Below are positions 32,985 through 42,063 of a stretch of 64,000 nucleotides of DNA, piece by piece (the stretch's first letter is position 1; every line of letters begins with the position of its first letter). The notes beneath the pieces were generated by a model, which did not search any database, was not told where the DNA came from, and saw only the letters and a program-made list of their open reading frames with translations. Position numbers and translations under genes: made by a program. The DNA lies in assembly GCF_001544875.2 (NCBI RefSeq), contig NZ_FCOA02000012.1, positions 1 through 64,000 on the forward strand. The letters are read 5' to 3'. Source of the stretch: Caballeronia hypogeia (GTDB lineage: Bacteria; Pseudomonadota; Gammaproteobacteria; Burkholderiales; Burkholderiaceae).

Positions 32985-34535
32985 ATGAATCTATTCCGAG
33001 CCCTCCTGACGGTCAGCGGCTTCACGCTGCTGTCGCGCGTGACCGGCCTGATCCGCGAAACGCTGATCGCCCGAGCCTTCGGCGCAAGTATCTATACCGA
33101 CGCGTTCTACGTCGCGTTCCGGATTCCCAACCTGCTGCGGCGTCTGTCCGCGGAAGGCGCGTTCGCGCAGGCGTTCGTGCCGATTCTCGCCGAGTTCAAG
33201 AACAGCAGAGGTCATGACCCGACCAAGGCGCTCGTCGACGCGATGTCGACCGTGCTGACCTGGGGTCTGGTCGTTCTGTCGCTGCTCGGCATGGCGGGCG
33301 CGAGCTGGGTGGTGCTCGCGGTGGCATCGGGTCTTGCGCACGAGGGAACCGCGTACGGACTCGCGGTCGAGATGACGCGCATCATGTTTCCGTACATCGT
33401 GTTCATCTCGATGACCACGCTCGCCTCGGGCGTGCTCAACACGTACAAGCAGTTCTCGCTGCCGGCGTTCGCGCCGGTGCTGCTCAACGTGGCCTTCATC
33501 TTCGCGGCGGTGTTCGTCGCGCCGCATCTGAAAGTGCCGGTGTACGCGCTCGCGTACGCGGTGATCGCGGGCGGCATCCTGCAGTTGCTCGTGCAGTTGC
33601 CAGGGCTGAAGAAGATCGACATGGCGCCGCGCATCGGGCTGAACTTCCGTCGCGCGCTCGCGCATCCGGGTGTGAAGCGCGTGCTGCTGAAGATGGTGCC
33701 CGCGACCTTCGCGGTGTCGGTCGGGCAGCTGAGCCTCATCATCAACACGAATATCGCGTCGAATATCGGCGCGGGCGCCGTGTCGTGGATCAACTACGCC
33801 GACCGGCTGATGGAGTTTCCCACCGCGCTGCTGGGCGCGGCGCTCGGCACGATCCTGCTGCCGAGCCTCTCGAAAGCGCACGTCGATGCGAACAACGACG
33901 AATACTCCGCGCTGCTCGACTGGGGCCTGCGCATCACGTTCCTGCTGGCCGCGCCGAGCGCGATCGCGCTGTTCTTCTTCGCCGAACCGCTCACCGCGAC
34001 GCTGTTCCACTACGGCAAATTCGACAATCATTCGGTCGTGATGGTCGGCCGCGCGCTGTCGGCCTATGGCATCGGACTGATCGGCCTGATCCTCATCAAG
34101 ATTCTCGCGCCCGGCTTCTACGCGAAGCAGGACATCAAGACGCCCGTGAAGATCGCCGTGTTCGTGCTGATCATGACGCAGGTGAGCAATTACATCTTCG
34201 TGCCGATCTTTTCTCATGCGGGTCTGACGCTTTCCATTGGTCTCGGCGCGCTCGCCAACGCGCTTCTGCTGTTCGCGGGCCTGCGCCGGCGCAAGATCTA
34301 TCATCCGTCCGCGGGCTGGCTGCGCTTTTTCGTGCAACTGACCGGTGCGTGCCTGATTCTTGCGGGGGCGATGCATTGGGTCGCGATCAACTTCGACTGG
34401 ATCGGCATGCGGGCGACGCCGTTCATGCGCATCGCGCTGCTGGGCGCGAGCCTCGTCGTGTTCGCGGCGTTATATTTCGGTATTCTGTCCGCGATGGGCT
34501 TCAAATACGCCTATTTCAAGAGACGCACGCTTTGA
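32985..34535 (+). CDS. murJ: Lipid II flippase MurJ
   Basis: The 516-residue integral membrane protein begins MNLFRALLTVSGFTLLSRVTGLIRE and has about 14 hydrophobic helices with AFYVAFRIPNLLRRLSAEGAF, the MurJ signature. It flips lipid II from the cytoplasmic to the periplasmic face for peptidoglycan synthesis. Other cell-wall genes (murB, amiC) are nearby but separate. The ATG lies nine bases after a TATAAT. The stop overlaps the next start as TGATG at 34533-34537. Confidence 0.96.
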   Translation: MNLFRALLTVSGFTLLSRVTGLIRETLIARAFGASIYTDAFYVAFRIPNLLRRLSAEGAFAQAFVPILAEFKNSRGHDPTKALVDAMSTVLTWGLVVLSLLGMAGASWVVLAVASGLAHEGTAYGLAVEMTRIMFPYIVFISMTTLASGVLNTYKQFSLPAFAPVLLNVAFIFAAVFVAPHLKVPVYALAYAVIAGGILQLLVQLPGLKKIDMAPRIGLNFRRALAHPGVKRVLLKMVPATFAVSVGQLSLIINTNIASNIGAGAVSWINYADRLMEFPTALLGAALGTILLPSLSKAHVDANNDEYSALLDWGLRITFLLAAPSAIALFFFAEPLTATLFHYGKFDNHSVVMVGRALSAYGIGLIGLILIKILAPGFYAKQDIKTPVKIAVFVLIMTQVSNYIFVPIFSHAGLTLSIGLGALANALLLFAGLRRRKIYHPSAGWLRFFVQLTGACLILAGAMHWVAINFDWIGMRATPFMRIALLGASLVVFAALYFGILSAMGFKYAYFKRRTL

Positions 34536-35380
34536 TGACGACAACGCGTATCCTCGACTACTTCTCCGCGCTGATGGCGGACGACGACAGCCTTCCGCTC
34601 ACGGAAGCGGCGTTGTCGCTTGCGCAGGACGCGTATCCCGATCTCGACATGCAGGCGGTGCTCGCGGAGATCGACGAACTCGTCGTGCGCGCCCGCCGCC
34701 GCATGCCCGACGACGCGGACGTAAAGCAGAAAGTCGACGCGCTCAATCGCTACTTCTTCCGCGAGCTGGGTTTCTCCAGCAACCTCAACGATTATTACGA
34801 CCCGGACAACAGCCATCTGAACGTCGTGCTGCGCCGCCGTCGCGGCATTCCGATCTCGCTCGCGGTGATCTATCTGGAAATGGCGGAGCAGCTCGGTTTG
34901 CCGGTGCGCGGCGTGTCGTTTCCGGGACATTTCCTGTTGCGCGTCGGCACGCCCGGCCAGGATCTGATGCTCGATCCGACGACCGGTCAAACACTCTCCG
35001 AAGCGCAGATGGTCGAGATGCTTGAGCCGTACGTGCAGCGTGCCGGTGAATCGATCGGCAGCGCATTGCGCGTGCTGTTGCAGCCCGCGACGCGGCGCGA
35101 GATCGTCGCGCGCATGCTGCGAAATCTGAAGGGAATTTACTTGCAGACGGAGCGCTGGCAGCGTCTGCTCGCGGTTCAGCAGCGGCTCGTGATCGCGCTG
35201 CCGCACAGCATCGAGGAAGTTCGCGATCGCGGCTTCGCGTATGCGCGGCTCGATTATCTGCGTCCGGCGCTGGAGGACTTGCAGCGTTACATCGAAACGC
35301 GGCCGGATGCCGAAGATGCGACCGTCGTCGAAACCGAACTGCACGAGTTGCGACAGCGCACGCAGCAGAACGGCGATTGA
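34535..35380 (+). CDS. SirB1 family protein (transglutaminase-like with TPR)
   Basis: The 281-residue protein has the SirB1 N-terminal block (NDYYDPDNSHLNVVLRRRRGIPISLAVIYLEMAEQLGLPVRG, VSFPGHFLLRV) and a C-terminal TPR-like region (RWQRLLAVQQRLVIAL, YARLDYLRPALEDLQRYIE). It is named from Salmonella sirB1; the biochemical function is unknown. The start overlaps the murJ stop (TGATG), so it is translated from the same transcript. A terminator follows. Confidence 0.88.
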   Translation: MTTTRILDYFSALMADDDSLPLTEAALSLAQDAYPDLDMQAVLAEIDELVVRARRRMPDDADVKQKVDALNRYFFRELGFSSNLNDYYDPDNSHLNVVLRRRRGIPISLAVIYLEMAEQLGLPVRGVSFPGHFLLRVGTPGQDLMLDPTTGQTLSEAQMVEMLEPYVQRAGESIGSALRVLLQPATRREIVARMLRNLKGIYLQTERWQRLLAVQQRLVIALPHSIEEVRDRGFAYARLDYLRPALEDLQRYIETRPDAEDATVVETELHELRQRTQQNGD

Positions 35381-35385
35381 AACGC

Positions 35386-35418
35386 AAACGGCGGACTTCG
35401 AAAGAAGCCCGCCGTTTT
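35386..35418. terminator. Bidirectional terminator (SirB1 gene / SDR gene)
   Basis: Stem AAACGGCGG / CCGCCGTTT, with a loop of about 14 bases, 5 bases after the SirB1 stop and about 25 bases from the SDR stop on the other strand. T-tract is short (TTTT). Confidence 0.7.
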
Positions 35419-35443
35419 CACATGACGCGCGTTGCTTCGGCCG

Positions 35444-36202
35444 TTACTTCGGCTGCATGCGGATCGCGCCGTCGAGGCGGATCACTTCGCCGTTGAGCAT
35501 CGGGTTGTCGAAGATCTGCTTGACGAGCATCGCGTATTCGTCCGGTTTGCCGAGGCGCGACGGGAACGGCACCATTGCGCCGAGCGCGTCCTGCACTTCC
35601 TTCGGCATGCCGAGCAGCATCGGCGTTTCGAACAGGCCCGGCGCGATCGTCATCACGCGGATGCCGCTCCTGCTCAGGTCGCGCGCGATCGGCAGCGTCA
35701 TGCCCGCGACGCCGCTCTTCGACGCGGCATAGGCCGCCTGGCCGATCTGTCCGTCGTAGGCCGCAACGGACGCCGTATTGACGATCACGCCGCGCTCGCC
35801 CGCCGCATTCGTCTCGTTCTTCGACATCACATCGGCCGCGAGCCGGACCATGTTGAAGGTGCCGATGAGGTTGACCGAAATCACCTTCGAGAAGAGATCG
35901 AGCGCGTGCGGGCCGTCGCGGCCGACCGTCTTCGCCGCCGGCGCGATGCCCGCGCAGTTCACCAGGCCGCGCAACGTGCCGAGGCGCGTCGCGGCATCGA
36001 CGGCGCGCTGGCCGTCGGCTTCCTGGCTCACGTCGCATTTCACGAACACGCCGGACAGCTCTTTCGCGAGCGCTTCGCCCGCGGCTTCGTTCATGTCGGC
36101 GAGCACGACCTTTCCGCCTTGCGTCGCGACCAGCCGCGCCGTCGCCGCGCCCAGGCCCGACGCGCCGCCGGTGATCAGAACGACGTTGCCTTGCATCTCC
36201 AT
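35444..36202 (-). CDS. Short-chain 3-hydroxyacyl-CoA dehydrogenase-type SDR
   Basis: The 252-residue protein has the NAD motif TGGASGLGAA, the NCAG segment (LVNCAGIAPAAK) and the catalytic YAASK (QAAYAASKSGVAGMT). The pattern MEMQGNVVLITGGASGLGAATARLVAT and GLFETPMLLGMP resembles the HSD10/17beta-HSD type 10 group, which act on 3-hydroxyacyl-CoA. The exact substrate is not certain. AAGGAG lies seven bases before the ATG at 36202. It stands alone, after a terminator and about 200 bases from adk. Confidence 0.85.
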   Translation of the reverse strand: MEMQGNVVLITGGASGLGAATARLVATQGGKVVLADMNEAAGEALAKELSGVFVKCDVSQEADGQRAVDAATRLGTLRGLVNCAGIAPAAKTVGRDGPHALDLFSKVISVNLIGTFNMVRLAADVMSKNETNAAGERGVIVNTASVAAYDGQIGQAAYAASKSGVAGMTLPIARDLSRSGIRVMTIAPGLFETPMLLGMPKEVQDALGAMVPFPSRLGKPDEYAMLVKQIFDNPMLNGEVIRLDGAIRMQPK

Positions 36203-36352
36203 ATCTCTTCTCCTTTTATGTGATTCGCGCGCGCGAGGGCAGGGTGAAGCGCTCGCGCCGATGATCGTCCTCGTGGGAAACGCATCGATTGTAGCGAAGC
36301 CGGTCGCTGTAAATTCGCACGACGGTCATGCGTAATCGTGCGTTCACGGCAT

Positions 36353-36383
36353 AAAAAAACCCGCTCGTCGTGAGCGGGTTTTC
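36353..36383 (-). terminator. Rho-independent terminator of adk
   Basis: On the minus strand GAAAACCCGCTCA / TGAGCGGG-type stem (AACCCGCTC - ACGAC - GAGCGGGTT) followed by TTTTTTAT, 25 bases after the adk stop. Confidence 0.85.
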
Positions 36384-36407
36384 GTGCAACGCGAGCCGGA
36401 CGAACGC

Positions 36408-37073
36408 TTACTTCAGCGCGTCGAACGCGCGCGTGCGGATTTCATCGACCGAGCCGAGACCCGAAATCGCGCGATACGCCGGCGCCTTCAGGCCGTTCGG
36501 CGCGGTGCCGTTCTTCGCCCAGTCGTTGTAGTACGCGATCAGCGGCTTGGTCTGCGCGACGTACACGTCGAGACGCTTCTTCACGGTCTCTTCCTTGTCG
36601 TCGTCGCGCTGGATCAGCGGCTCGCCGGTGACGTCGTCGGTCATGTCGACCTTCGGCGGATTGAACTTGACGTGGTATGTGCGGCCCGACGCCGCGTGCA
36701 CGCGGCGGCCGCTCATGCGCGTGATGATCTCGTCGAAGGGAACGTCGATCTCAAGCACGTAGTCGATCGCGACGCCCGCGTCCTTCATCGCTTCGGCTTG
36801 CGGCAGCGTGCGCGGAAAGCCGTCGAACAGGTAGCCGTTCTTGCAGTCGTCAGCCTGCAGGCGTTCCTTCACGAGATTGATGATGAGCGAATCCGGCACC
36901 AGCTCGCCCGCGTCCATGAAGCGCTTCGCCTCGACGCCGAGCGGCGAGCCCGCCTTGACGGCCGCGCGCAGCATGTCGCCCGTGGAAATCTGCGGAATGC
37001 CGAATTTTTCCTTGATGAAGTTTGCCTGGGTGCCCTTGCCCGCACCGGGTGCGCCCAACAGGATCAAACGCAT
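36408..37073 (-). CDS. adk: Adenylate kinase
   Basis: The 221-residue protein starts MRLILLGAPGAGKGTQANFI with the P-loop GAPGAGKGTQ at residues 7-16. It contains the LID domain (RMSGRRVHAASGRTYHVKFNPP) and DGFPRTLPQAEAM. It interconverts ATP, ADP and AMP in the cytoplasm. A GGAGAGA precedes the ATG. It is separated from kdsB by 287 bases and a terminator, so it has its own promoter, but the lpxK-kdsB group sits directly upstream on the same strand as in other Burkholderiaceae. Confidence 0.97.
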   Translation of the reverse strand: MRLILLGAPGAGKGTQANFIKEKFGIPQISTGDMLRAAVKAGSPLGVEAKRFMDAGELVPDSLIINLVKERLQADDCKNGYLFDGFPRTLPQAEAMKDAGVAIDYVLEIDVPFDEIITRMSGRRVHAASGRTYHVKFNPPKVDMTDDVTGEPLIQRDDDKEETVKKRLDVYVAQTKPLIAYYNDWAKNGTAPNGLKAPAYRAISGLGSVDEIRTRAFDALK

Positions 37074-37305
37074 GGTGATCTCTCCGAATCGTCTATAAAC
37101 CGCTCAAAGCCGCGAGGCTCAATTGACATCCGGTGGCCTGGCTCGTGCGGCGTCGACGACAGGGCGCGCAGCCGAAAGGAGACGGCGGGCACCTGCGGAC
37201 AGCGGCGCAACGTTGAGCGTGGCGCTGACCGGAAGGCTCGCGCAATCGCTTGATTATGCCACGGCTCTTTACGATCGCGACCGCAATAACGCGTATGGAA
37301 ACCGC

Positions 37306-37340
37306 CAAAAACCCCGCCGAATGGGCGTCCGGCGGGTTTA
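37306..37340 (-). terminator. Rho-independent terminator of the lpxK-kdsB operon
   Basis: On the minus strand AACCCGCCGG ... CGGCGGGGTTTTTGG forms a GC-rich hairpin followed by five T, 20 bases after the kdsB stop. Confidence 0.8.
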
Positions 37341-37360
37341 CACGGGTTGCGCGGCGGCTT

Positions 37361-38152
37361 TCAGTCCGCTTTGGAGAAGAGCGCCTGGACGCGCTCGAGG
37401 TCGGCGGGTGTATCGACGCCGGGTGGCGGCGCATCCTGCGTCACGCGCACCGCGATGCGCTCGCCGTGCCACAGCGCGCGCAACTGCTCCAGCGCCTCGG
37501 CGGTTTCGATCGGCGCCTGCGCGAGGTTCGGGAAGTCGCGCAGGAACTTCGCGCGGTAGGCGTACAGGCCGATGTGGCGCAGCACGTTCTCCGGCACGGA
37601 AGGCAGTTTGCCGAGCGCGGCGACGTCGGGCCAGTGCGGCTGCCAGAGATCGCGCGTCCACGGAATCGGCGCGCGCGAGAAGTAGAGCGCGACGCTCTTC
37701 GCATCGAGCACGACCTTCACGACGTTCGGATTGAACACGTCCGCCGGATCGTGGATCGGATGCGCGGCCGTCGCGATCGCGCATTCGGGATGCGCTGCGA
37801 GATGCGACGCTACGTCGCGCACGAGTTGCGGATCGATGAGCGGCTCGTCGCCCTGCACGTTGACGACGATCGCGTCGTCATCCCAGTTCAGGCGCGTCGC
37901 CACTTCGGCGAGGCGGTCGGTGCCGGTGGGATGATCGGAGCGCGTCATGATCACTTCGATGCCGTGATCGCGCACGGCCTCGACCACGCGGTCGGAATCG
38001 GTCGCGACGAGCACCTGGCTCGCGCCGGATTCGCGCGCGCGCTCGGCGACGCGCACGACCATCGGCTTGCCGCCGATATCGGCGAGCGGCTTGTTCGGAA
38101 GACGCGTGGACGCGAGCCGCGCCGGCACGACCGCGATGAACGGAACGGACAT
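37361..38152 (-). CDS. kdsB: 3-deoxy-manno-octulosonate cytidylyltransferase
   Basis: The 263-residue protein has PFIAVVPARLASTRLPNKPLADIGGKPMV at the N-terminus, TDSDRVVEAVRDHG, VNVQGDEPLIDPQLV and AFSRAPIPW-like SRAPIPWTRD, the motifs of CMP-Kdo synthetase. It activates Kdo with CTP for lipid A-Kdo assembly. It is the last gene of lpxK - Trm112-like - kdsB, all part of lipopolysaccharide supply. The start at 38152 agrees with the family. Confidence 0.96.
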   Translation of the reverse strand: MSVPFIAVVPARLASTRLPNKPLADIGGKPMVVRVAERARESGASQVLVATDSDRVVEAVRDHGIEVIMTRSDHPTGTDRLAEVATRLNWDDDAIVVNVQGDEPLIDPQLVRDVASHLAAHPECAIATAAHPIHDPADVFNPNVVKVVLDAKSVALYFSRAPIPWTRDLWQPHWPDVAALGKLPSVPENVLRHIGLYAYRAKFLRDFPNLAQAPIETAEALEQLRALWHGERIAVRVTQDAPPPGVDTPADLERVQALFSKAD

Positions 38153-38163
38153 GGCCGGCGGCC

Positions 38164-38370
38164 TCAGGCGTCGCCGGCCGGCTTGATCGGCTCGACGGGC
38201 GTGCCCTCGACCGTCTGGCGCGCTTCGTCGACCAGCATTACGGGAATGCCGTCGCGGATGGGGTAGGCGAGCTTGTCGGCGTTGCAGACGAGTTCCTGCG
38301 CCGCGCGATCGTAGTTCAGCGGGCCTTTGCAGATCGGGCAAACGAGGATTTCAAGCAGACGTGCGTCCAC
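38164..38370 (-). CDS. Trm112 family protein (YcaR-like)
   Basis: The 68-residue protein starts with GTG at 38370 (VDARLLEILVCPICKGPL); GGAG lies seven bases before. It has LVCPICKGPLNYD and the C-terminal LAYPIRDGIPVMLVDEAR. This is the YcaR/Trm112 small zinc-finger-like family; here only CPIC and CNADK cysteines are present. Gene position between lpxK and kdsB is conserved in many Gram-negatives. It overlaps the lpxK end by 20 bases. The function in bacteria is not known. Confidence 0.9.
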   Translation of the reverse strand: MDARLLEILVCPICKGPLNYDRAAQELVCNADKLAYPIRDGIPVMLVDEARQTVEGTPVEPIKPAGDA

Positions 38371-39367
38371 GGAGTTTCTCCACAACAAGAGCAATGAGGC
38401 GCGGTCGCAGCACGGCTTGCACCGGAACGACCCAGATGCGTGCGTCGCGCCAGGCCCCAAATTTTACTGCATCCTTTTCGGTGATCAGGATGGCATCGGC
38501 TTCGACGCCCGCGAACGGATTCTCGCGATACGAATAGTGATCGGGGAAGGCGCGCGTCGACGGCGTGATGCCCGCCGCGCGGAGCGTCGCGAAGAAGCGC
38601 TCGGGCGAGCCGATGCCCGCCGCCGCGACCACTTTCTCGCCGGCGAAATCGGCGAGCGGGCGGCGCTGATGCGGATCGTCGAGCAGCCAGGCGTCGCCGG
38701 ATTCGAGTTCGAGCGCGAAGGTGTCGGGCCACGGCGGCAGCGTCCGCTCGTACGGGCTGTTGATGAGCGTCGCGTCGCGGCGGCGCGACATCGGCTCACG
38801 CAGCGGACCGGCGGGCAGCAGAAAGCCGTTGCCGCCGAGACGGTCATCGAACACGACAAGCTCGAACGCGCGCGCGAGGCGATAGTGCTGCAGGCCGTCG
38901 TCGCAGACGAGCACATCGACGTTCGGATGCGCGGCGAGCAGCGCGCGCGCGGCGGCGACGCGATCCGGGCAGACGAACACCGGCGCGTGCGTGCGGCGCG
39001 CGATCAGAAGCGGTTCGTCGCCGACCTGCGCGGCGGCGGACGTCGGCGTGACGCTCGTGGGCTGCGCGACCTTCGCGCCGTAGCCGCGCGAGACCACGCC
39101 CGGCTGAAAACCGGCGGCCGCGAGCGCCTCGACGAGCGCGATGACGGTCGGCGTCTTGCCGGTGCCGCCGACGGTCACGTTGCCCACGACGACCACCGGC
39201 ACGCCCACATCGATGCGCTTGAACCAGCCCAGCTCGAAGCAGGCGCGGCGCGTCGCGGCGATTGCGCCGAAGATGCACGCGAAGGGCGTCAGCGCCCACG
39301 CGACGGGGCCACGGCGGCGCCATTGGCGGGCGAGAAAGTTCTCGATCGGCGGCTTGAAGTCAGACAT
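38351..39367 (-). CDS. lpxK: Tetraacyldisaccharide 4'-kinase
   Basis: The 338-residue protein has the P-loop VVGNVTVGGTGKTPTVIALVE, SRGYGAK, DDGLQHYRLAR and AFPDHYSYRENPF, matching LpxK. It phosphorylates the lipid A disaccharide at the 4' position on the inner face of the inner membrane. One N-terminal hydrophobic segment (about residues 23-40) anchors it. The ATG at 39367 (MSDFKPPIENFLARQW) is chosen by homology; the ribosome site is weak. Confidence 0.95.
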   Translation of the reverse strand: MSDFKPPIENFLARQWRRRGPVAWALTPFACIFGAIAATRRACFELGWFKRIDVGVPVVVVGNVTVGGTGKTPTVIALVEALAAAGFQPGVVSRGYGAKVAQPTSVTPTSAAAQVGDEPLLIARRTHAPVFVCPDRVAAARALLAAHPNVDVLVCDDGLQHYRLARAFELVVFDDRLGGNGFLLPAGPLREPMSRRRDATLINSPYERTLPPWPDTFALELESGDAWLLDDPHQRRPLADFAGEKVVAAAGIGSPERFFATLRAAGITPSTRAFPDHYSYRENPFAGVEADAILITEKDAVKFGAWRDARIWVVPVQAVLRPRLIALVVEKLRGRTSA

Positions 39368-39885
39368 GGACCGCCTTCGCGCGGCGCGCATGCCGTGCGG
39401 GAATCGGGTACGGCGTGGCGTGCAACGGCAGCTCCTCGTGTTTCGGTCGACGTTGAACGGAGTGCCCGGCTTGTGGCGGCGCGAAGCGAGAAGCGCCCGG
39501 GCGCCAGCCGGTGCTCGAACCCGGCACTCTAGCGCGCGCGGGCCGCATGCGCCAGTCATGCGCCGGCCGCGCTCGTGCGTCACGTGCGGATGTCACGCCG
39601 GCGCGCGCCTGTGGATAACTCTGTGAAGAACTTGCTACTCCGAGACCCGACGCGCTTCCCAGGAAAGAGTTGCCTCGGCAAAGGTTCTGATGTGAGAAAT
39701 AAAAAACTTAAAAATCAATGATTTGAATCGGACTCACAAGCCTCCGGCGGAGATGGTTCGCGCCTTTCGGTAAGTCTTTCTGTGTGGACACTTGTTACAC
39801 TTGCACGCGCTGTTGGCCGGCGCTTGTCCATCAGCTTGTCCATTCGGACGATCATCCGTTGCGCGTGCCGTTTTCGATTCCGCCC
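39368..39885. other. lpxK/xseA divergent region
   Basis: This 518-base gap holds a perfect DnaA-box match at 39610-39618, an A+T-rich patch at about 39695-39730, and the uncertain xseA start. An in-frame ATG for xseA exists at 39784, but is not well supported. No other gene is seen. Confidence 0.5.
39610..39618 (-). promoter_or_regulatory. Consensus DnaA box
   Basis: TTATCCACA on the minus strand (TGTGGATAA on the plus strand) is an exact DnaA consensus box. It is single and no dnaA or other origin genes are nearby, so its role is open. Confidence 0.45.
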
Positions 39886-41253
39886 ATGACTCCCGATTCC
39901 CTGCCGTCGCAAAGCGGCGACGCCGTCATCCCCGTTTCCGTGCTCAACCGTGCGATCAGCACGATGCTCGAACGATCGTTCCCGCTCGTCTGGGTGTCGG
40001 GCGAAGTGTCGAACTTCACGCGCGCGGCGAGCGGTCACTGGTACTTTTCGATCAAGGACGCGGGTGCTCAGATGCGCTGCGTGATGTTCCGCGGCCGCGC
40101 GCAGTATGCCGAGTTCACGCCGCGCGAAGGCGACAAGATCGAGGTGCGCGCGCTCGTCACCATGTACGAGCCGCGCGGCGAACTGCAGCTGAATGTCGAG
40201 GCGGTGCGGCGCACGGGACAGGGCCGGCTGTACGAAGCGTTTTTGCGGCTCAAGGCGCAGCTCGAGAGCGAGGGGTTGTTCGCGGCGGAGCGCAAGCGCG
40301 CGTTGCCGTCGCATCCGCGCGGCATCGGCATCGTGACGTCGCTGCAGGCGGCCGCGCTGCGCGACGTACTCACGACACTCGCGCGCCGCGCGCCGCATGT
40401 GCCCGTGATCGTCTATCCGGCGCCGGTGCAGGGCGCGGGCGTGAGCGCGAAACTCGCGGCGATGGTCGAGGCCGCCAACGCGCGCCGCGAAGTCGATGTG
40501 CTGATCGTGTGCCGCGGCGGCGGGTCGATAGAAGATTTGTGGGCGTTCAACGAGGAAGTGCTGGCGCGTGCGATCGCGGAGAGCGCGCTGCCGGTGGTGA
40601 GCGGCGTCGGCCACGAGACGGATTTCACCATCGCCGATTTCGCCGCCGACGTACGCGCGCCGACGCCGACCGCCGCCGCCGAGCTCGTCAGTCCGCAGCG
40701 CGTGCTGCTGCTGCGCGATCTCGATCACCGGCACGCGACGCTCGCGCGCGGCTTCGGACGCATAATGGAGCGCCGCGCGCAGCAACTCGACTGGCTCGCG
40801 CGCCGGCTCGTGAGTCCCGCCGAGCGGCTCGCGCGGCAGCGCACCCATCTGCGGCAACTGGCGAGCCGCCTGGTCGCGGCGGGCGCGCGGCCCGTGCGCG
40901 ATACGCGCGCGCAGTTCGCGCTGCTGGAGTATCGCTGGCAGCGCAGGCGTCCGGATGTCGGCGCACAGCATGAGCAGGTGATGCGGCAGTCGCTGCGTCT
41001 TCGGAGCGCGCACGAGCGCCGCGCCGAGCGCGAGAAGGCGTGCGTTTCGGAGTTGGCGGCGCGCTTGCAGGTGCTGAGCCCGCAGCGCACACTCGAGCGA
41101 GGCTACGCCGCTTTGATCGACGCGCAAACGGGCCGCGCGTTGCGCTCGCCGGACGCGCTGAAGCCCAAGCGCCCGCTGACCGTGCACCTCGCGGAAGGAT
41201 CGGCCGACGTGCTTCTCGCCGACGTCCAGCCGCGTCTGTCAGACGAATTCTGA
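39886..41253 (+). CDS. xseA: Exodeoxyribonuclease VII large subunit
   Basis: The 455-residue protein has the N-terminal OB-fold (FPLVWVSGEVSNFTRAASGHWYFSIKD) and the central nuclease region (LPSHPRGIGIVTSLQAAALRDV, IVCRGGGSIEDLWAFNEE, VSGVGHETDFTIADF, RAPTPTAAAELVSP). A coiled C-terminal half and the final TLERGYAALID complete XseA. It works with XseB to degrade single-stranded DNA. The start at 39886 (MTPDSLPSQSGD) gives the usual family length; a start at 39784 would add 34 residues. Confidence 0.9.
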   Translation: MTPDSLPSQSGDAVIPVSVLNRAISTMLERSFPLVWVSGEVSNFTRAASGHWYFSIKDAGAQMRCVMFRGRAQYAEFTPREGDKIEVRALVTMYEPRGELQLNVEAVRRTGQGRLYEAFLRLKAQLESEGLFAAERKRALPSHPRGIGIVTSLQAAALRDVLTTLARRAPHVPVIVYPAPVQGAGVSAKLAAMVEAANARREVDVLIVCRGGGSIEDLWAFNEEVLARAIAESALPVVSGVGHETDFTIADFAADVRAPTPTAAAELVSPQRVLLLRDLDHRHATLARGFGRIMERRAQQLDWLARRLVSPAERLARQRTHLRQLASRLVAAGARPVRDTRAQFALLEYRWQRRRPDVGAQHEQVMRQSLRLRSAHERRAEREKACVSELAARLQVLSPQRTLERGYAALIDAQTGRALRSPDALKPKRPLTVHLAEGSADVLLADVQPRLSDEF

Positions 41254-41371
41254 GCGCGGCGCGTTCGTGGCCGTCGACGTATATTTGACGTACGCGCCCA
41301 CGCGCGCCGGAGCACTTTTTACGCGGCCCGAGGCGTTTCGAAAGCGATCCTCCTCATAAAGGGCACACGGT

Positions 41372-41400
41372 TTGCCGGGTTATCCCAACTCGCCTACAAT
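41372..41400 (+). promoter_or_regulatory. Sigma-70 promoter of sodB
   Basis: TTGCCG (41372-41377), 17 bases, TACAAT (41395-41400). The expected start near 41407 gives a leader of about 55 bases before the sodB ATG. Confidence 0.6.
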
Positions 41401-41461
41401 CCATTGCTCCACTGCTTCACCCCTCACATCCCACAATCCACATAGAAAGGAAGCTCGCATC

Positions 41462-42043
41462 ATGGAACATACGCTGCCGCCGCTGCCGTTCGACAAGAAC
41501 GCGCTCGCTCCGCACATGTCGGAAGAAACGCTCGAGTATCACTATGGCAAGCACCACCAGACCTATGTGACGAATCTGAACAAGCTGATCCCGGGCACCG
41601 AATTCGAGAACATGACGCTCGAAGAGATCGTGAAGAAGTCGTCGGGCGGCGTGTTCAACAACTCCGCACAAGTCTGGAATCACACGTTCTTCTGGAACAG
41701 CCTGTCGCCGAAGGGCGGCGGCGCTCCGACCGGCGCGCTGGCTGACGCCATCAACGCCAAGTACGGCTCGTTCGACAAGTTCAAGGAAGAGTTCGCCAAG
41801 GTCGCGACCGGCACGTTCGGCTCGGGCTGGACGTGGCTCGTGAAGAAGACCGACGGCTCGGTCGATATCGTGTCGACGAGCAACGCCGCCACGCCGCTCA
41901 CGACGGATGCGAAGGCCCTCGTGACCATCGACGTGTGGGAACACGCGTATTACATCGACTATCGCAATGCGCGTCCGAAGTTCATCGAGGCTTACTGGAA
42001 CATTGTGAACTGGGATTTCGCGGCGAAGAATTTCGGGGCGTAA
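41462..42043 (+). CDS. sodB: Superoxide dismutase [Fe]
   Basis: The 193-residue enzyme has metal ligands His27 (LEYHYGKHH), His74 (WNHTFFWNSL) and DVWEHAYYIDY with Asp157 and His161. The GGG-xPTG pattern after FFWNSL and the GSGWTWLV block fit the iron type (SodB). It removes superoxide in the cytoplasm. A good -35/-10 pair lies upstream and a terminator follows, so it is monocistronic. Confidence 0.95.
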   Translation: MEHTLPPLPFDKNALAPHMSEETLEYHYGKHHQTYVTNLNKLIPGTEFENMTLEEIVKKSSGGVFNNSAQVWNHTFFWNSLSPKGGGAPTGALADAINAKYGSFDKFKEEFAKVATGTFGSGWTWLVKKTDGSVDIVSTSNAATPLTTDAKALVTIDVWEHAYYIDYRNARPKFIEAYWNIVNWDFAAKNFGA

Positions 42044-42063
42044 GTTTCCCGGCCGTTTAGCGC

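Noticed and set aside
39610..39618. DnaA box as part of a replication origin
   Set aside because: Single box, no dnaA/dnaN/parA genes nearby, and no cluster of boxes.
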